A stretch of DNA of 64,000 nt from positions 4,092,001-4,156,000 of the forward strand of contig CADCSX010000002.1 of assembly GCA_902805475.1 (NCBI GenBank), written 5' to 3'. This DNA is from Entonaema liquescens. Lineage: Eukaryota; Ascomycota; Sordariomycetes; Xylariales; Xylariaceae. The position numbers and the translations under genes are program-made. The notes under the pieces were generated by a model. That model worked only from the letters and a program-made list of their open reading frames with translations, did no database searches and was not told the DNA's origin. Positions 36,152-48,016 of the stretch are shown piece by piece. The stretch's first letter is position 1, and every line of letters starts with the position of its first letter.

Positions 36152-36320
36152 AGATTCGGGATTTAACCGAAATACTTCCGAATAAGCGTGTTTCCCACGT
36201 ATTTTGATGTATCTTATGATATTTCATAAAATTTCATTATTCTTTTCCTTTTCCAGAATTAGCAAGGGTCGGAATAACTTCTTATTGGTATTCAAAGTTT
36301 GGTACGTTATCCCTAATTAC

Positions 36321-36391
36321 TGCCCGTTTCCTTAATCAATGCGCAGCACCCCCTTGGGGGTGCTACGTCGAACTTGTGTAGACAGCACTAA
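36321..36391 (-). repeat. Right terminal inverted repeat of the MITE
   Basis: 71 bp, exact reverse complement of 36081-36151. Identity ends after ...GGAAACGGGCA on each side. Confidence 0.95.
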
Positions 36392-36692
36392 TACTGGCTC
36401 GCAAGCAGCCTTGCAATCTCACTCAGGATATCCGAATCTGCACGGTCGGTATCATCAAAACCGGGAGTATCGATAAGAAGAGTCCGGGTACTGCCAATCG
36501 AGACAGGAACGATTTCACACCGTTGTGTACCTATGCCGCGTGTGAGATGACGTCGTAAAATAATCTTATAACTCACAGGCAACGACACTTACATGAGTCC
36601 AACCGAGCCCCCTCCGCAACCGCTGGGAGACCTGCAAGTTTGTTGATGAAATAGCTCTTCCCTGACCCAGTTACTCCCATGATAACAATCAT

Positions 36693-37605
36693 GGGAAGGC
36701 CAAGTTGAGGCGGTAGAGGGAGCTGTCAGGCGGCGACGAATCTGTTGGGCTATCCATTGCTCGCGCTTGCAATTGAGAAACTCACGTCGAATAATTCTAG
36801 ATAATTTCACTGTCAGAAAGGATTGGAAACACAGATGAATGAAACGAGAAGATGCTTTATTAATATCTGGTCTAGGAGTTGGCCTTTTGTCTCATACTGT
36901 GCATTCCCACCAAAGCGATATAGGCGTGGGAGGTAGCGCTGACGGATTGTCTACCTTGCTAATTTAATTAGTAGTTGTAAACGCCTCATCGCCTGATGTA
37001 AGCTAATAGTGACCATTGGATCGATGAAAGTTGCACTTCTTGTCTTATTGGGGGACGTTATGATACTCCAAGCAAGAGTCCTACCAAAGCTAAGATGGTC
37101 TGTTGGAGTAATAAGCCTCCTCATATAATAGTGGCGTATACTAGACTCACGTCGTTACTATCACACGTGGATACGCCCCTCCCAGTCGGGATTATTTCTA
37201 ATCTTGGCATGACACTGCCATGCTTCCCCTTGGAACGTCGAGTCAAGCTCGCTGCAGCCTGCAGGTGTCGCTTTCGGAAGATCGACGACCGGTCACCATT
37301 CGTAGACGATCTACATAACACGTACCATCAAACGATCTTAGGTGGCTTACCTGAGAGATTCATCTAGTCCCTTTCGGAAAAGTTCGAGTAGGTCTAGTTT
37401 GTAGCTGTAATTAGTCCCCAAGAGACTGGCTGTTTATTTCATTTAGTCCGCCTAATGTGAAGTTCGGACCACTCTTGACTTTCTCATGGTACACATCATT
37501 GAGTATATTGTATAATACCTAGTAAGCTGCAATGAATTTTCGAAACAGAACTTCCTTCGGAAGCTCTACTACTTCAATTCTCGTGTCTCTACAGCGGCAA
37601 CATCG
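36693..37605. other. Divergent intergenic region between GTPase and Hsp70-like genes
   Basis: About 910 bases that would hold both promoters. Open frames near 37095-37367 on both strands lack family resemblance. No TATA box close to either start stands out. Confidence 0.45.
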
Positions 37606-39923
37606 ATGGACTTGCTTGGCCCAGAAATAATTGTGGGTATAGACTTTGGAACAACGTTAGTTATCCAAGGCATGATTTAACTGAGGGAAGATTCGCTGAA
37701 TGTACAATGTTTAGACACTCAGGCGTCTGCTGGGCTATAAACGAGGGCCAGAAGAAGATCCGACTCATAACTGATTGGACAAACCCACAAGCCGTTAACG
37801 CGAACGCCGAGAAAGTTCCATCAGTAATCTCATATCGAAATGGCCAAGTTAGCAACTGGGGATACGAGGTTACAATGAGGGAAGATAGCTTTCGCTGGAT
37901 CAAGATACTTCTTGAGCCTGAGCACAAATACGCCAAGACGATCGAGGACGTTAAGCAGAGTAATGCCCTTCTCACGAAGTTGAATAAGACCGCCGATGAA
38001 GTAGTGTCTGATTACTTGCGGGCTCTATGGACCTATACAAAAGAGGATATCCGCAAGAGGATCGACGATGAGAACTGGGAGACTACATTCCGTCTCCGTG
38101 TCGTGCTGACAGTACCGGCAATGTGGTCTCATCGAGCTAAAGATAGGACTATCAAAGCCGCGCGAGCTGCTGGTCTCCCCGTTGACATCTCGATGGTAAC
38201 CGAGCCTGAGGCGGCTGCTTTGGCGACATTAAGGGGAAAGGCGGAAGAGGATACACTTCGCGTAAGCTGTTTGGGTTTCTTGAGTTACCTCTAATCTTAA
38301 GAGTTTATATGTTGACTATTACTAACGAGAATAGCCTGGCGACTCGTTCATAGTCTGTGACGCTGGGGGTGGGACGGTGGTACGTGCAGTCTAGCCCCTC
38401 AAGATTCAGTCTCTAACCAGGATTTCAAGGATTTAATAAGCTACAAAGTGAACAGTATTCATCCATTGAGGGTAGAAGAATGTGCCATTGGGGACGGTGC
38501 GTCTACGGAACCATTCAATCAATCCCAATCCTAAATGCTAATACACCTGCAAGGCGACCTATGCGGATCGGTATTCCTTGACCTGGCATTCGTCAAATAT
38601 ATCGCCGCACTCGTTGGCGAAGAGCAGTACTCACAGATCAAAGAAGTGAGCAAGAAAAAGATGCTCAAAGAGTTCGAGTTTGGCATCAAACGGTCATTCG
38701 TGGGTGGCGATAACAAGGACTACTCGGTAGATCTAAGAGGTGTCGAGGATAACGAGGAAGAAGGCATCGTAGATGACAATGTGCCGCTAAAAGCGTAAGC
38801 CCAAATGGATCTTGTCACGGAATTTCTTTATGCTCACATACTGCGTAGGAACATGTTACGTACTGTCTTCGATCATGTTTGTGGTCAGATAGATACTCTG
38901 GTCCAGAACCAGACGATGGAAGTTCAAGGACGAGGACTCAAGGTGAAGGTACGTCTATCTAAACACTTATGGCAATGCAAATAGGAGATAATAAATGTTA
39001 AGGCCATCCTCCTTGTCGGGGGATTTGGAGAGAGCAAGTATCTTCACAGCCGCCTCGAAAATGCCTATACCTCGGAAGGAATTAGGGTACTTCAGGTAGA
39101 CGGAGCGTATGTCCAACAAGTATCCAAAATTAAAGATAAAATTCACTTACCGATATAGTTGGTCGGCGATATGCCGCGGTGCGTGTATGTGGGGATTAGA
39201 GCAAGTACGAAAGCCTATCCCACCAGAAAAGGGGTTGATACCTTATAACGCGACCGACAACGTAAATATCCCAGCGACACCGAAGATAGAACCAACGATT
39301 GCTTCGCGCATCTCCAGGTACAGCTACGGAGTTCCCGTCATGGAGAATTTTGATCCAAAGAAGCACCTTTGGCGGGACCGTATTCTGGATCCCAGCACGG
39401 GTCAATATGCAGCTGATAACCAGATGAGGTGGTTGTTAAAGAGGGTAGGCAATCCAGACTTCAACTTGTACTGTCCATAGCTAAAGCATAACGCTTCCTA
39501 GGGCGAGATGATGCGAGAGAGTGATATACTTCCAATTGACATCCAACAAGCAGTACACGGTATCGGCTGGACCAGTAAAGGTGCCCGCGAGTTCTCGCAG
39601 GTGTTGCTGTACTCTGATCAACCGGAGCCACCCACCCGGAGGGATGATAGTAAGTGAATTCTCTTACGAACTAGATCAATCATCCTGCTTACCTTGGTTT
39701 TGTATCAGGCGTCAAGAAATTGTGTGAAGTGAGCTTCGTGATTCCCGAGAGCGTTATATGGTCACACACAGGGAGTTATAAGAGCCCGGTTGACAAAGGA
39801 AAATGGAGAGATTGTGTCTTTAACTTAATGGTGATCCTAGGGAGTGCTGCTCTTGGGTTTGAAGTGTACTACCATGGGTATCGGGTTGCTCATACAGAAG
39901 CGAAATACGCACAAGACACTTAG
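37606..39923 (+). CDS. Hsp70-like ATPase (actin/Hsp70 superfamily, fungal type)
   Basis: Ten exons: 37606-37655, 37715-38261, 38335-38379, 38430-38496, 38554-38794, 38849-38948, 39003-39106, 39159-39444, 39502-39649 and 39709-39923; 600 residues, all in frame. The nucleotide-binding fold is recognisable: phosphate loop 1 IIVGIDFGTTHSG at the N-terminus, LTVPAMWSHRAKDR and EPEAAALATL in the middle, phosphate loop 2 VCDAGGGTVD, and the adenosine motif ILLVGGFGESKYL. The region after it does not resemble the canonical Hsp70 substrate-binding domain or an EEVD tail. This matches the expanded family of fungal Hsp70-like proteins (HSPA12-like in outline) whose clients are unknown. The gene is divergent from the interrupted GTPase gene. 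Ten small exons with clean splice sites argue that it is functional. Confidence 0.88.
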
Positions 39924-41742
39924 ATGGAGATCAGTATGCTTAGATAGGTATGTAAGTGTTAACTATACGGATTTGTTTCTTGTTGCAGGAGTTATTATTG
40001 TTGGCGGAGTTGGCCTTGGTTGACCGTCTCGAATTTTTATTTCAACTCAAGTATTTTCACGTTGCGACAATACGGACATTTTGGTCCGAAGGTCTGCATT
40101 TAAATTCATTCGATTGGGTTGAAGCACGACAGTTTGATTGGTTGAACCGAGCTAGTAGGACGACAGGAGACGGTTAGACGGAAAGCTCTTGGATTCACTA
40201 TGACGGGATCAGGATTAGGCCGTGTTATATAAAGACGGAGACTATGTATGTACCTACCTTGGAATTTGACAGTTCTTAAGTTCTTAAAGCGTACGTCTGT
40301 GCATCATGTATAACGTATGTCGGGCAAATTAAACCGAAGTTCCATAGGGCATGGTAACTTCGAGAAACATCGTGGTTTGTAAATGAACCTGAAGCTAAGC
40401 TAAAATCGGCTTTGGCGCCGGATGGGAATAGCATCAGAGTTATGGTACGAAGAACTTGGTACAATTCTAGAAATGTCTTGGAATGGTTTAAAGGAAAGTG
40501 GATTAAAGGATATGCAATATTGGATTGAGACTCAAAGTCTAGTGTAATATCTAATGTCTAATGTCACATGCGAGATTTTCAACAACTAACTATTATCACT
40601 CACTTACCTCCTTGCGCTTATCACCCAGTAAGAAATGAAATCCCCTGCCGGCGGTTAGATTGCATATGCATTTTGTAATAGGTGTGAGAATCTACACCAA
40701 CTTACCCAACTTACTTATCGGGCCTATAGTTGAGATATTTTCAACGCGTGCAGACATGAGTCAAGCAACAGAAAAAGCCTGTTAGCCAATGTGTCCCTAA
40801 CCGTCGTTATTCTTTAGTCTACGTAGATACTCTGGTTATACCGGTTGTAAAATTATAGGGTTACCTAAGATCGGTACAGGTATGTATGGTTTGAAGAAAA
40901 AAAAAACAGACGATTCACGATTTTTCAGTGTTTGAGATGCGCGTATCTAATAGTGTCGTAATACAGCATGATTAGCGGCACTTAACCTCAGCCTGACATT
41001 CGGATAGTACATAGGTAACTGATACCTTACCCGAAGACCCCGCAGTGCCCCGCTATAAAAAAAAGACTTCGAATTACGTAGTTGGCCAAGGCGTAACGGA
41101 CCAAAGCTCCCTAGGCTTTGGTGGGCTTTGGGTGGGCTAGGCTCTGGCTCTCGGCGGGGCTGGGTCCTGAGGGATTTCGCTGCATTTGCATCTCGATTGC
41201 ATCAAACCAAGGCTTTCCGCCCAACCAGATTGCGCGCTCGAACATGAAAATACCTTAGTAACATGTAAATGATTACCTACATTCTAATTTCTACAATGTA
41301 CCAAAATGTAGCATATCCATTATCATCCCCGCCTAAAAGCGAATCACCTACGAATTTCCATGTATCGCTTGCGGCCCCTCCCTTTTTCTCCTTCTCCCCA
41401 TGTTAACAACTTGAGATGCTTCCCGTCATCAGTCAATCACGCATTTAATAAAACGCCACTGGGTCTTTAAACGAATCATACCTACTTATCACTGCTAGTG
41501 CCCTGATACTCTTGCTCTTGTGTTGCATCACCTCTCTTCTACTTCTAACTTCATAAGTTGAATTTGCATTGCCGCGGTTAAACATCAGTCTCTACTTCTA
41601 CTTGGAAGCTTTCCCTCTCCCCACCTTTTAAGTGCCTGCTTCTCGTCTCGGGGTTCTGAAGCATAGTAGTGTTGATACAATCGTTACTCGCTGGTATCGC
41701 AACTTAGTAGGTAAACAATTAGCATACGAGAGACTTACCAAC
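39924..41742. other. Intergenic region upstream of the Tps1 gene
   Basis: About 1.8 kb. The part near the trehalose synthase gene (41340-41600) is pyrimidine-rich, as in strongly expressed fungal promoters, and contains CCCCT. The rest is AT-rich with short frames only. The 5' UTR probably holds the CTCT-rich run near 41600-41630. Confidence 0.5.
41375..41379 (+). promoter_or_regulatory. Possible stress-response element (CCCCT) upstream of the Tps1 gene
   Basis: CCCCT within GCGGCCCCTCCC, about 365 bases before the start codon, in a CT-rich tract. In yeast, CCCCT (STRE) sites drive stress induction of trehalose genes. A five-base match is weak evidence. Confidence 0.2.
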
Positions 41743-43401
41743 ATGCCACCAACCGACGAGAGCGAGTATTCTTCCACCGGCGACCGCCGGCTGTTGCTGG
41801 TCTCTAACCGTCTCCCGATTACCATAAAACGAAAAGAGGAGGGAAGCTATAGCTTTTCTATGTCTTCTGGAGGTTTGGTCACCGGTCTAAGTGGTCTGAG
41901 CAAAACGACAAGCTTCCAATGGTATGGCTGGCCTGGCCTGGAAGTTCCCGAAGCCGAGATACCCGTCGTAAAGCAGCAGCTCAAGGACGAATACAATGCG
42001 CATCCCATCTTCGTCGATGATGAACTTGCCGACAGGCACTACAACGGCTTCTCAAGTATGATCTACCGGCACCATGTACCGTATCTCCTTAGTCCATGCT
42101 AACATCAATTTGTAGACTCGATCCTCTGGCCGCTGTTCCATTACCACCCCGGCGAGATTACCTTCGACGAGAATGCTTGGGCTGCTTATAAGGAGGTCAA
42201 TAGATTATTCGCCAAGACGGTCTTAAAAGATGTTCAAGATGGCGATTTGATCTGGGTACACGACTACCACCTCATGCTATTGCCCGAAATGCTACGCAAC
42301 GAACTGGGTGACCGAAAAGACGTAAAGATCGGCTTCTTCCTACATACCCCTTTCCCCAGTAGCGAAATTTATCGCATTCTCCCCGTTCGCGAAGCATTAC
42401 TCGAAGGTCTTCTTCAGTGCGACCTGATAGGCTTTCATACCTACGACTATGCTCGCCACTTCCTCAGCTCTTGCTCGCGTATTCTAGAAGCCCCGACCAC
42501 CCCGAATGGTGTTGAATACAGAGGAAAGTTCGTAACAGTCGGAGCATTCCCTATCGGAATAGATCCGGACAAATTCGTGGAGGGACTGAAGAAACCGAAG
42601 GTACAGGAACGTATCGCTGCGTTATCACGCAAATTCGAGGGTGTGAAGTTGATTGTGGGCGTCGATCGTCTTGACTACATCAAGGGTGTCCCGCAGAAGC
42701 TGCATGCTCTCGAAGTGTTCTTAACGGAGCACCCCGAATGGATCGGTAAAATCGTACTTGTGCAAGTGGCTGTGCCTTCGAGACAAGACGTCGAGGAATA
42801 TCAGAACCTGAGAGCCGTCGTTAATGAACTTGTAGGACGGATTAATGGTCGGTTTGGAACCGTCGAGTTCATGCCCATCCACTTCTTACACCAGAGCGTC
42901 CAGTTTGACGAACTGTGCGCCCTTTATGCTGTTTCAGATGTCTGTCTCGTAAGTTCTACGCGAGACGGGATGAACCTTGTATCGTACGAATATATCGCAA
43001 CTCAGCAGAACCGCCATGGCGTGATGATCCTCTCCGAATTTACGGGCGCTGCTCAGTCGCTGAACGGCAGCCTGATAGTTAACCCCTGGAACACGGAAGA
43101 GCTGGCCAACGCGATCCACGACGCAGTTACCATGTCCCCTGAGATGCGCGAAGCTAATTATCGCAAGCTGGAGAGATACGTCTTCAAATACACTTCTGCG
43201 TGGTGGGGTCAAAGCTTCGTTAACGAGCTCACCAAAGTCAGCAGCGCCCACAGCCACGGAGTTGATAGTAAGGCCGGCCCAGACGCAAGGCCAATGCTAA
43301 GCAACGACGTTGGCCGCGCATTATCGGGAGTGTTTGAAAGTGTCAAGGCAGCTACTAGTGCAGCCGCTCCGTCGGGTAGCGCTTTGGGTTTGCTGAAATG
43401 A
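41743..43401 (+). CDS. tps1: Alpha,alpha-trehalose-phosphate synthase (UDP-forming), Tps1
   Basis: Two exons, 41743-42055 and 42116-43401; 532 residues. I chose the ATG at 41743 because it gives MPPTDESEYSS followed by LLLVSNRLPITIKRK, the usual Tps1 N-terminus; the frame stays open upstream to 41632. GT20 landmarks are SSGGLVTGLSGL (glucose-6-phosphate/UDP-glucose loop), WPLFHYHPG, DLIWVHDYHLMLLPEML, FFLHTPFPSSEIYR, VDRLDYIKGVPQK and TRDGMNLVSYEY. The enzyme makes trehalose-6-phosphate from UDP-glucose and glucose-6-phosphate in the cytosol. It matters for stress tolerance and glycolytic control. There is no phosphatase domain, so it is Tps1 rather than Tps2/Tsl1. The tail after VSSAHSHG is variable and Ala/Ser-rich. 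Confidence 0.97.
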
Positions 43402-45766
43402 AGGGGTATCGTCGGTCGGGTCGATTGGCTAGAATGAACAGCTTCTCAGGATAGCATATGGGATTAATGTTTACTTGACAGGCTATTAATAGCCAACGTC
43501 ACCTAAGCCTGCATGATTGAAGTAGGCATATTTGCTTGAGGCTGAACCCATAGATGATGATGACGATATAGGGTGACGAAGAAAACGAAAAGCATGTGAT
43601 CGTGACAAGGTCTGGGACGGAGTTTACGGGATTGGTAGATATTCGGTAACGGAGGCTTGGGACCCTGGTTCGTAGAAATGTGCATAGTACCATATTCAGA
43701 AGTTTGTACGTAAAGTGGGGATATTGCTTAAACGATGATAATTATTTATGTTTCGATCTTATAGATAGAATATTGAACCCACGGGATACTATATGGTACC
43801 TACCTACGCATTGAACTATTGTGTACCTTAGACTGTATCGTGAGAAATAGAGGAAATGTTAGGTGTGAAACTTATAAGAGACTTCGCGTAGGTACTGCTC
43901 TTGCTTACAACCTCGTCATAAGCTCACTCTATACACGTAGTTAATCCGAACCTAATAACGAAGGAGCGTTGAAAATGATAAACGTTAATAGAATATAGAA
44001 ACCATATCATCTTTATCTACGAAGTATACTTAGGACTTCATTCCTATGAACTGATATAACGTAGATTATTTCGGCTCTAAAACGTATCCCACAAATCGTA
44101 TCGGCCGGCAACTACCCAGCTACTACGGGGGGTACGAGGGTCGCGTTTGGTCTCACTAAAGCGCTATCCGCTCTATTTATTGTTTCTCTAGCTGTAGCTT
44201 CCGTATGTTTATGGAATTCCTTCTTAACAAATTCCGAGCCTGGAAGGCTGATTAACGTCCTGCTGCGAGTAGCAGCCCAGCCGAGTAACCACGCATTGGT
44301 CACGCCAGACGGAAGTGACACTAAACGATTCCGGGTAATAATATCAAGTATATCAAAACCCCTATATCAAAACCCCTCATGTTTGCCACTTACTCACTTG
44401 GCCACAACAGTTCTACTAGTCTACTTAGGAGTAGGCTTCCTCAGATACCTGCGAGAAGTTAGGCGATCCAGACTTCCATATACATGGCCACTAGTGAGCG
44501 AGCAGAATTATCTTGCCTGGGCCACATATGCGCTTCTGCAGGGTTCATATAAAAAGCATGTGCACATGACCGGGTGGTGGCCACGTTGGGCTTACTTTAC
44601 GGTGATAGATTGAGAGTATGAGAATCAAAAGCGCTCGTGAGGTTACTATGCTACGTTTGTGACCTTAATATGGTCCCACAACCGTTCATGCACGAGAAGA
44701 CAATTATCAAGCCAGCCAAAAGATAAGTCAGTTGTGCCCCTTAAATTTCGAATCCTTCTACTTGAAAGTCTGACATAATAGAGTTACTCACGCCAGTTGG
44801 ACGCAATATATCCATGGGTCAGGGTAGTAGTTTCATTTAAATATCACGCAGGCAGTATGACCTAACGGTTAGTGTAGGAAGAGACTCCACGGTAGGTCGA
44901 TATAACTATAGCGACATGGGAGCCATATGAGAGCACCGATGCGTAATGTGAAGCCCTGGCCATGGGTGACTTAAGCTCAAACATGACTAGCGAGAGGGAT
45001 AGGGGAATGCACGTCGAGTCGATCGGCCATGAAACCATGACGAACTAGCAGATCAGGGGTAATGTCTATGTTTTCTTGTCAGGGGCGAGCACTATCATAA
45101 GGGAATACGACAGCTAATAATATTAATGCAAGGCACGGCAAGAAGCACATCACCATTCGCTATACATGTGTTAGCGCCCATATAGATACCTCCACGTCCA
45201 AGCGAGGTCGACGCCGTATACGCCCAGGTCTCAGCAGAAGGTGGTTCAAATGTGACACGTACCAAAGTTTCCTACGGTTGCGCTATATTGGTTCTCTCAT
45301 GGTATGCGTCGTATCTCTGTAGCTTCGGGAACTAGATGTTGTATATACCTACTAAATCCAATCCCCAGAACAGCTTTCCGGGTGTTGATTTCGAGTGCTG
45401 TCATTTATCTTCTTTTGAGGGCTATAAGGGAACGAGATAAATGGTGGAACAAAGCAGCGGGCTAGCAACGGAATTTGTGCTAAAATAGAAAAATAGAATA
45501 AAACCCACGTCCAGATATAGGGGTCACAAGACCGGTGTGTATCCCTGGTTGAAGTCTTGCTGCTTATAGGAGGACCACCCATGACCACTTGAATCACCAA
45601 TCACCACTCGAAACCGACTAAATTGTTCCCAGAAATTCAACTTCCAAATGTGCGAACCGACTCATAATTCTTGAAGGCTCATCCCGGAGGCGTAGGGTTC
45701 AATACAACACATCTTTTATACTACAGCCGTCGCCCTAGATAGGTTCTTCACTTTTCACCGATATTT
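43402..45766. other. Long intergenic stretch
   Basis: About 2.4 kb with no recognised gene. A plus-strand frame at 44296-44613 contains one hydrophobic segment (LATTVLLVYLGVGFL) but no further family signal or obvious splice partner; it could be a remnant. No repeats of note. Confidence 0.45.
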
Positions 45767-46846
45767 TTAGCCATCTACTTCCCCATACATAGTTTCGTAT
45801 CGTTTCCGTAGGTGTGCTTCTACCGTTATAGGCTGGTGTAGAGGAACTTCGCCGGGTTCGATACACGTCGGAATGCATTCGATCACTTGATCCAACAAGC
45901 CTTCGTTAAATAAAACCACACTATATCTGTCTTTGTTCGATACCGGTGTAATTACGCGGTGTAATGTTGACATATATCGACCATTTGTCCATAGTTCCAT
46001 CATATCACCAATGTTGACAATATACGCATCTTCGACGTACGGTACGGGATGCCATGTACTGCTAGGCCGGTGGAAGACTTCCAAGCCACCGACTTAATCG
46101 TTAACATGAGAGTGAAGAATGTAGAATAAAGATCTCACTATCGTCCTGAAGCAGCAGTGACATAGCACCAAAGTCTGTATGGGCGCCTGTTCCTCGCGAG
46201 CCCTCTACTGATTTAGTAGTACCTCGAGGATATCTATGTACGCGGCACATAGAGATAGCTAATATGGTCAAGCGGTCAGTACTTGCCAATCAAGGAGGAC
46301 ACCTGGTTCATTTCTGACAGTCTTGGCTATTCACGAAGGGGTCAAAGTAGTACTCGTCAAGTCCAAGGCTTAATGCTAATAGTCGGAACATCCTCACGCC
46401 GAGACTTCTCGTAGAAGAGAAGTATTCTTCCATGGTGGAGCGAAATCCCGGGCAATCACTCTCTTCGGGCCATAGATTCGGGCCGTGGAGGAATCTTCCG
46501 GCCGGTGCTTCGGGGCCTATCATGAAGCCCTCTTTTTGATCTACAAAGTCACCTTCTAATGTCACAGCTCCAACAGCTTCGTAACCTCGTGCGCCATTGA
46601 CCGAAAGAGTGTGACTCAACGCCGACTTCTTGGCTGTTGGAAGATCGTAAAATGGATCGCCTTATCGAAGAGACGAGTTCGCAGCTCAGCAGGAATGTCG
46701 TGGCCAATGATCTGGAAAAATCCAGGCGCGCGGCACGCGGCACTCAATTCATCCGCAATTGCGGCCGTTCGAGATACATCGCCAGCAAAATAACCAGAGA
46801 TGTCAATGACTGGAATTGCAAAGTCTGAAGTTTGACTAGTGACCAT
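45767..46846 (-). pseudogene. 2-oxoglutarate/Fe(II) dioxygenase (isopenicillin N synthase-like), frameshifted
   Basis: Exons 46846-46319, 46258-46139 and 46092-45767. The DIOX_N part reads IPVIDISGYFAGD and CRAPGFFQIIGHDIP. The catalytic part has GTGAHTDFGAMSLLLQDD (HxD iron ligands), WTNGRYMSTLHRV (distal His), and DRYSV (the RxS 2-oxoglutarate motif). After KAIHF near 46650 the sensible frame shifts: DLPTAKKSALSH is one base out. The spot is a run of four A (46649-46652, T on the coding strand), where five would keep frame and give KAIHFYDLPTAKK, about 324 residues. The donor of intron 1 (GTCAGA) is non-consensus but gives the right phase. It is either a pseudogene or a homopolymer error. 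Such enzymes oxidise small metabolites; the substrate is unknown. Confidence 0.75.
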
Positions 46847-48016
46847 GTTGAAAATTGACAACGTTCATTCACCATGAGTTGGTATCAAGATCGTGTGGTG
46901 ATGAAAATTCGGTGGCGATACGCTCGCCCGGTTCTTGTTTATCGGAACCCATGTATCCTATTTTATTGGTTCCGTGTATTTCTATACTTGTCATTGGTGA
47001 GTTTTGACATGGTGAGTTTTGACACGCACATAGTGTTATAGTGCGCTATTAACGCAAATCCCATTTCCCATTTCCCACACATATCTTCTTCATAATAGGT
47101 ATTGCTTGCAATTATTTCCGCATTGAGGCCTGGCAATCTAATACGCTTCATCTACTTCTATTTTCCAAAAAGTTTAATTCGCAAATCTCTTTAGTTGTTC
47201 GGTAGTTATGCTACGTTACGACTCCGTAGTTCGCTAATGCCGTCTGCCGGTGGCCTCGGCCTCCGGATCGGCTTAGCTTATAGTAAGGTATTGTACGCAC
47301 TAGCGGTGGCTAAGCACAGTTGGCATTGAACAATAAATCCAATCTAGTCAAATTTTACAGTAAGGATCATCTCAAATAATTCTATCAAGATCGTGTATCG
47401 TGTATGCATGCATCGTACATCTTGGCAGTGCCCTTAATTAGGTGCCTTCTGTGCATAATGCCTGGTATATATGCGGATAGGGTGTGAAAGACGCTTAAAA
47501 TTAGGAGAGCTATGGTCCCAAGTTAACTACCTACTAGCTGCAAGTTAGCGGCACGGGCCGTAACCCTTTCCAGTGTAATGCAGGGTAAGTTTTTATAGGG
47601 ACATTTTCTATTGGCTAATTCGTTTTTACGACAAGACATGCCATTCAAATCCCCGAAATCTATTTAATTTTTTTCATCTCGCTCCCATAGCTACCTATGC
47701 AACCTGCAACAAGACGGACAGAACACAGCCCCGTGTTTGAATGATCTTCTAGAATTCCGGTGTGAGTCACCACGCCGCGATGGGTCCCGTAAGGGTCTCC
47801 GTAAATGTAAGGGTGTGTTCGCCGTAGTGGATACCATAGGGGAAGAGATATTCTTATTAGACTTAGACGGACTTAGATGGCTGGCAGTTAATTCTTAAAA
47901 GTCGAAGCAACCCAAGCTTACAATTCCAATCTTTTGAATTCTATCTCACACCAAGCTGACATGTAGAACATTCGTCTAACCTACACTCTCTTGCTTTACT
48001 AACATTACTGCCCGCG
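46847..48016. other. Divergent intergenic region between oxygenase and efflux pump genes
   Basis: About 1.17 kb shared by two divergent genes. Two copies of GGTGAGTTTTGACA are adjacent near 46990-47020 as a short direct repeat. No gene seen. Confidence 0.5.

Larger units (their letters stand above)
36081..36391. mobile_element. 311-bp MITE-like element, TA target site (Tc1/mariner-type)
   Basis: Non-coding element bounded by perfect 71-bp inverted repeats, starting TTAGTGCTGTC and ending GACAGCACTAA, flanked on both sides by TA (36079-36080 and 36392-36393). The internal ~169 bp is AT-rich with no open frame. TA duplication and terminal symmetry fit non-autonomous Tc1/mariner (Fot1/pogo-like) elements of fungi; the superfamily is inferred from the TA site only. 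Identical repeats suggest recent insertion. I saw no second copy in this window. Confidence 0.9.
35232..36692 (-). pseudogene. AIG1/GIMAP-like GTPase gene interrupted by a MITE
   Basis: Exons: 36692-36593, 36530-35871 (split by the element at 36391-36081) and 35780-35232. The G domain shows the P-loop GVTGSGKS, DTPGFDDT (G3) and LITSRWNEV (probable G4 region), with the fungal-typical IIYVHRITDNR. The C-terminal half is a long charged coiled coil followed by a hydrophobic segment (MALNILLLFVGVPPG), suggesting membrane association. Skipping the element plus one TA gives about 331 residues in one frame: codons for ASQY then TLGFQLKG join exactly. With the element present, translation meets TAG at the insertion, so only the N-terminal third can be made. 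The start Met just before VIMGVTG is the first after a stop; an upstream exon is possible. Confidence 0.8.

Noticed and set aside
36081..36391. The inverted-repeat element acting as a spliced, introner-like intron
   Set aside because: On the coding strand the frame meets TAG directly at the insertion and no GT precedes it. The available GT..AG pairs (for example GTGCTG to TTTCAG) do not restore frame.
44296..44613. 105-codon plus-strand frame with one hydrophobic helix
   Set aside because: Could recall a transporter or P450 anchor but nothing further supports it; left as unannotated DNA.
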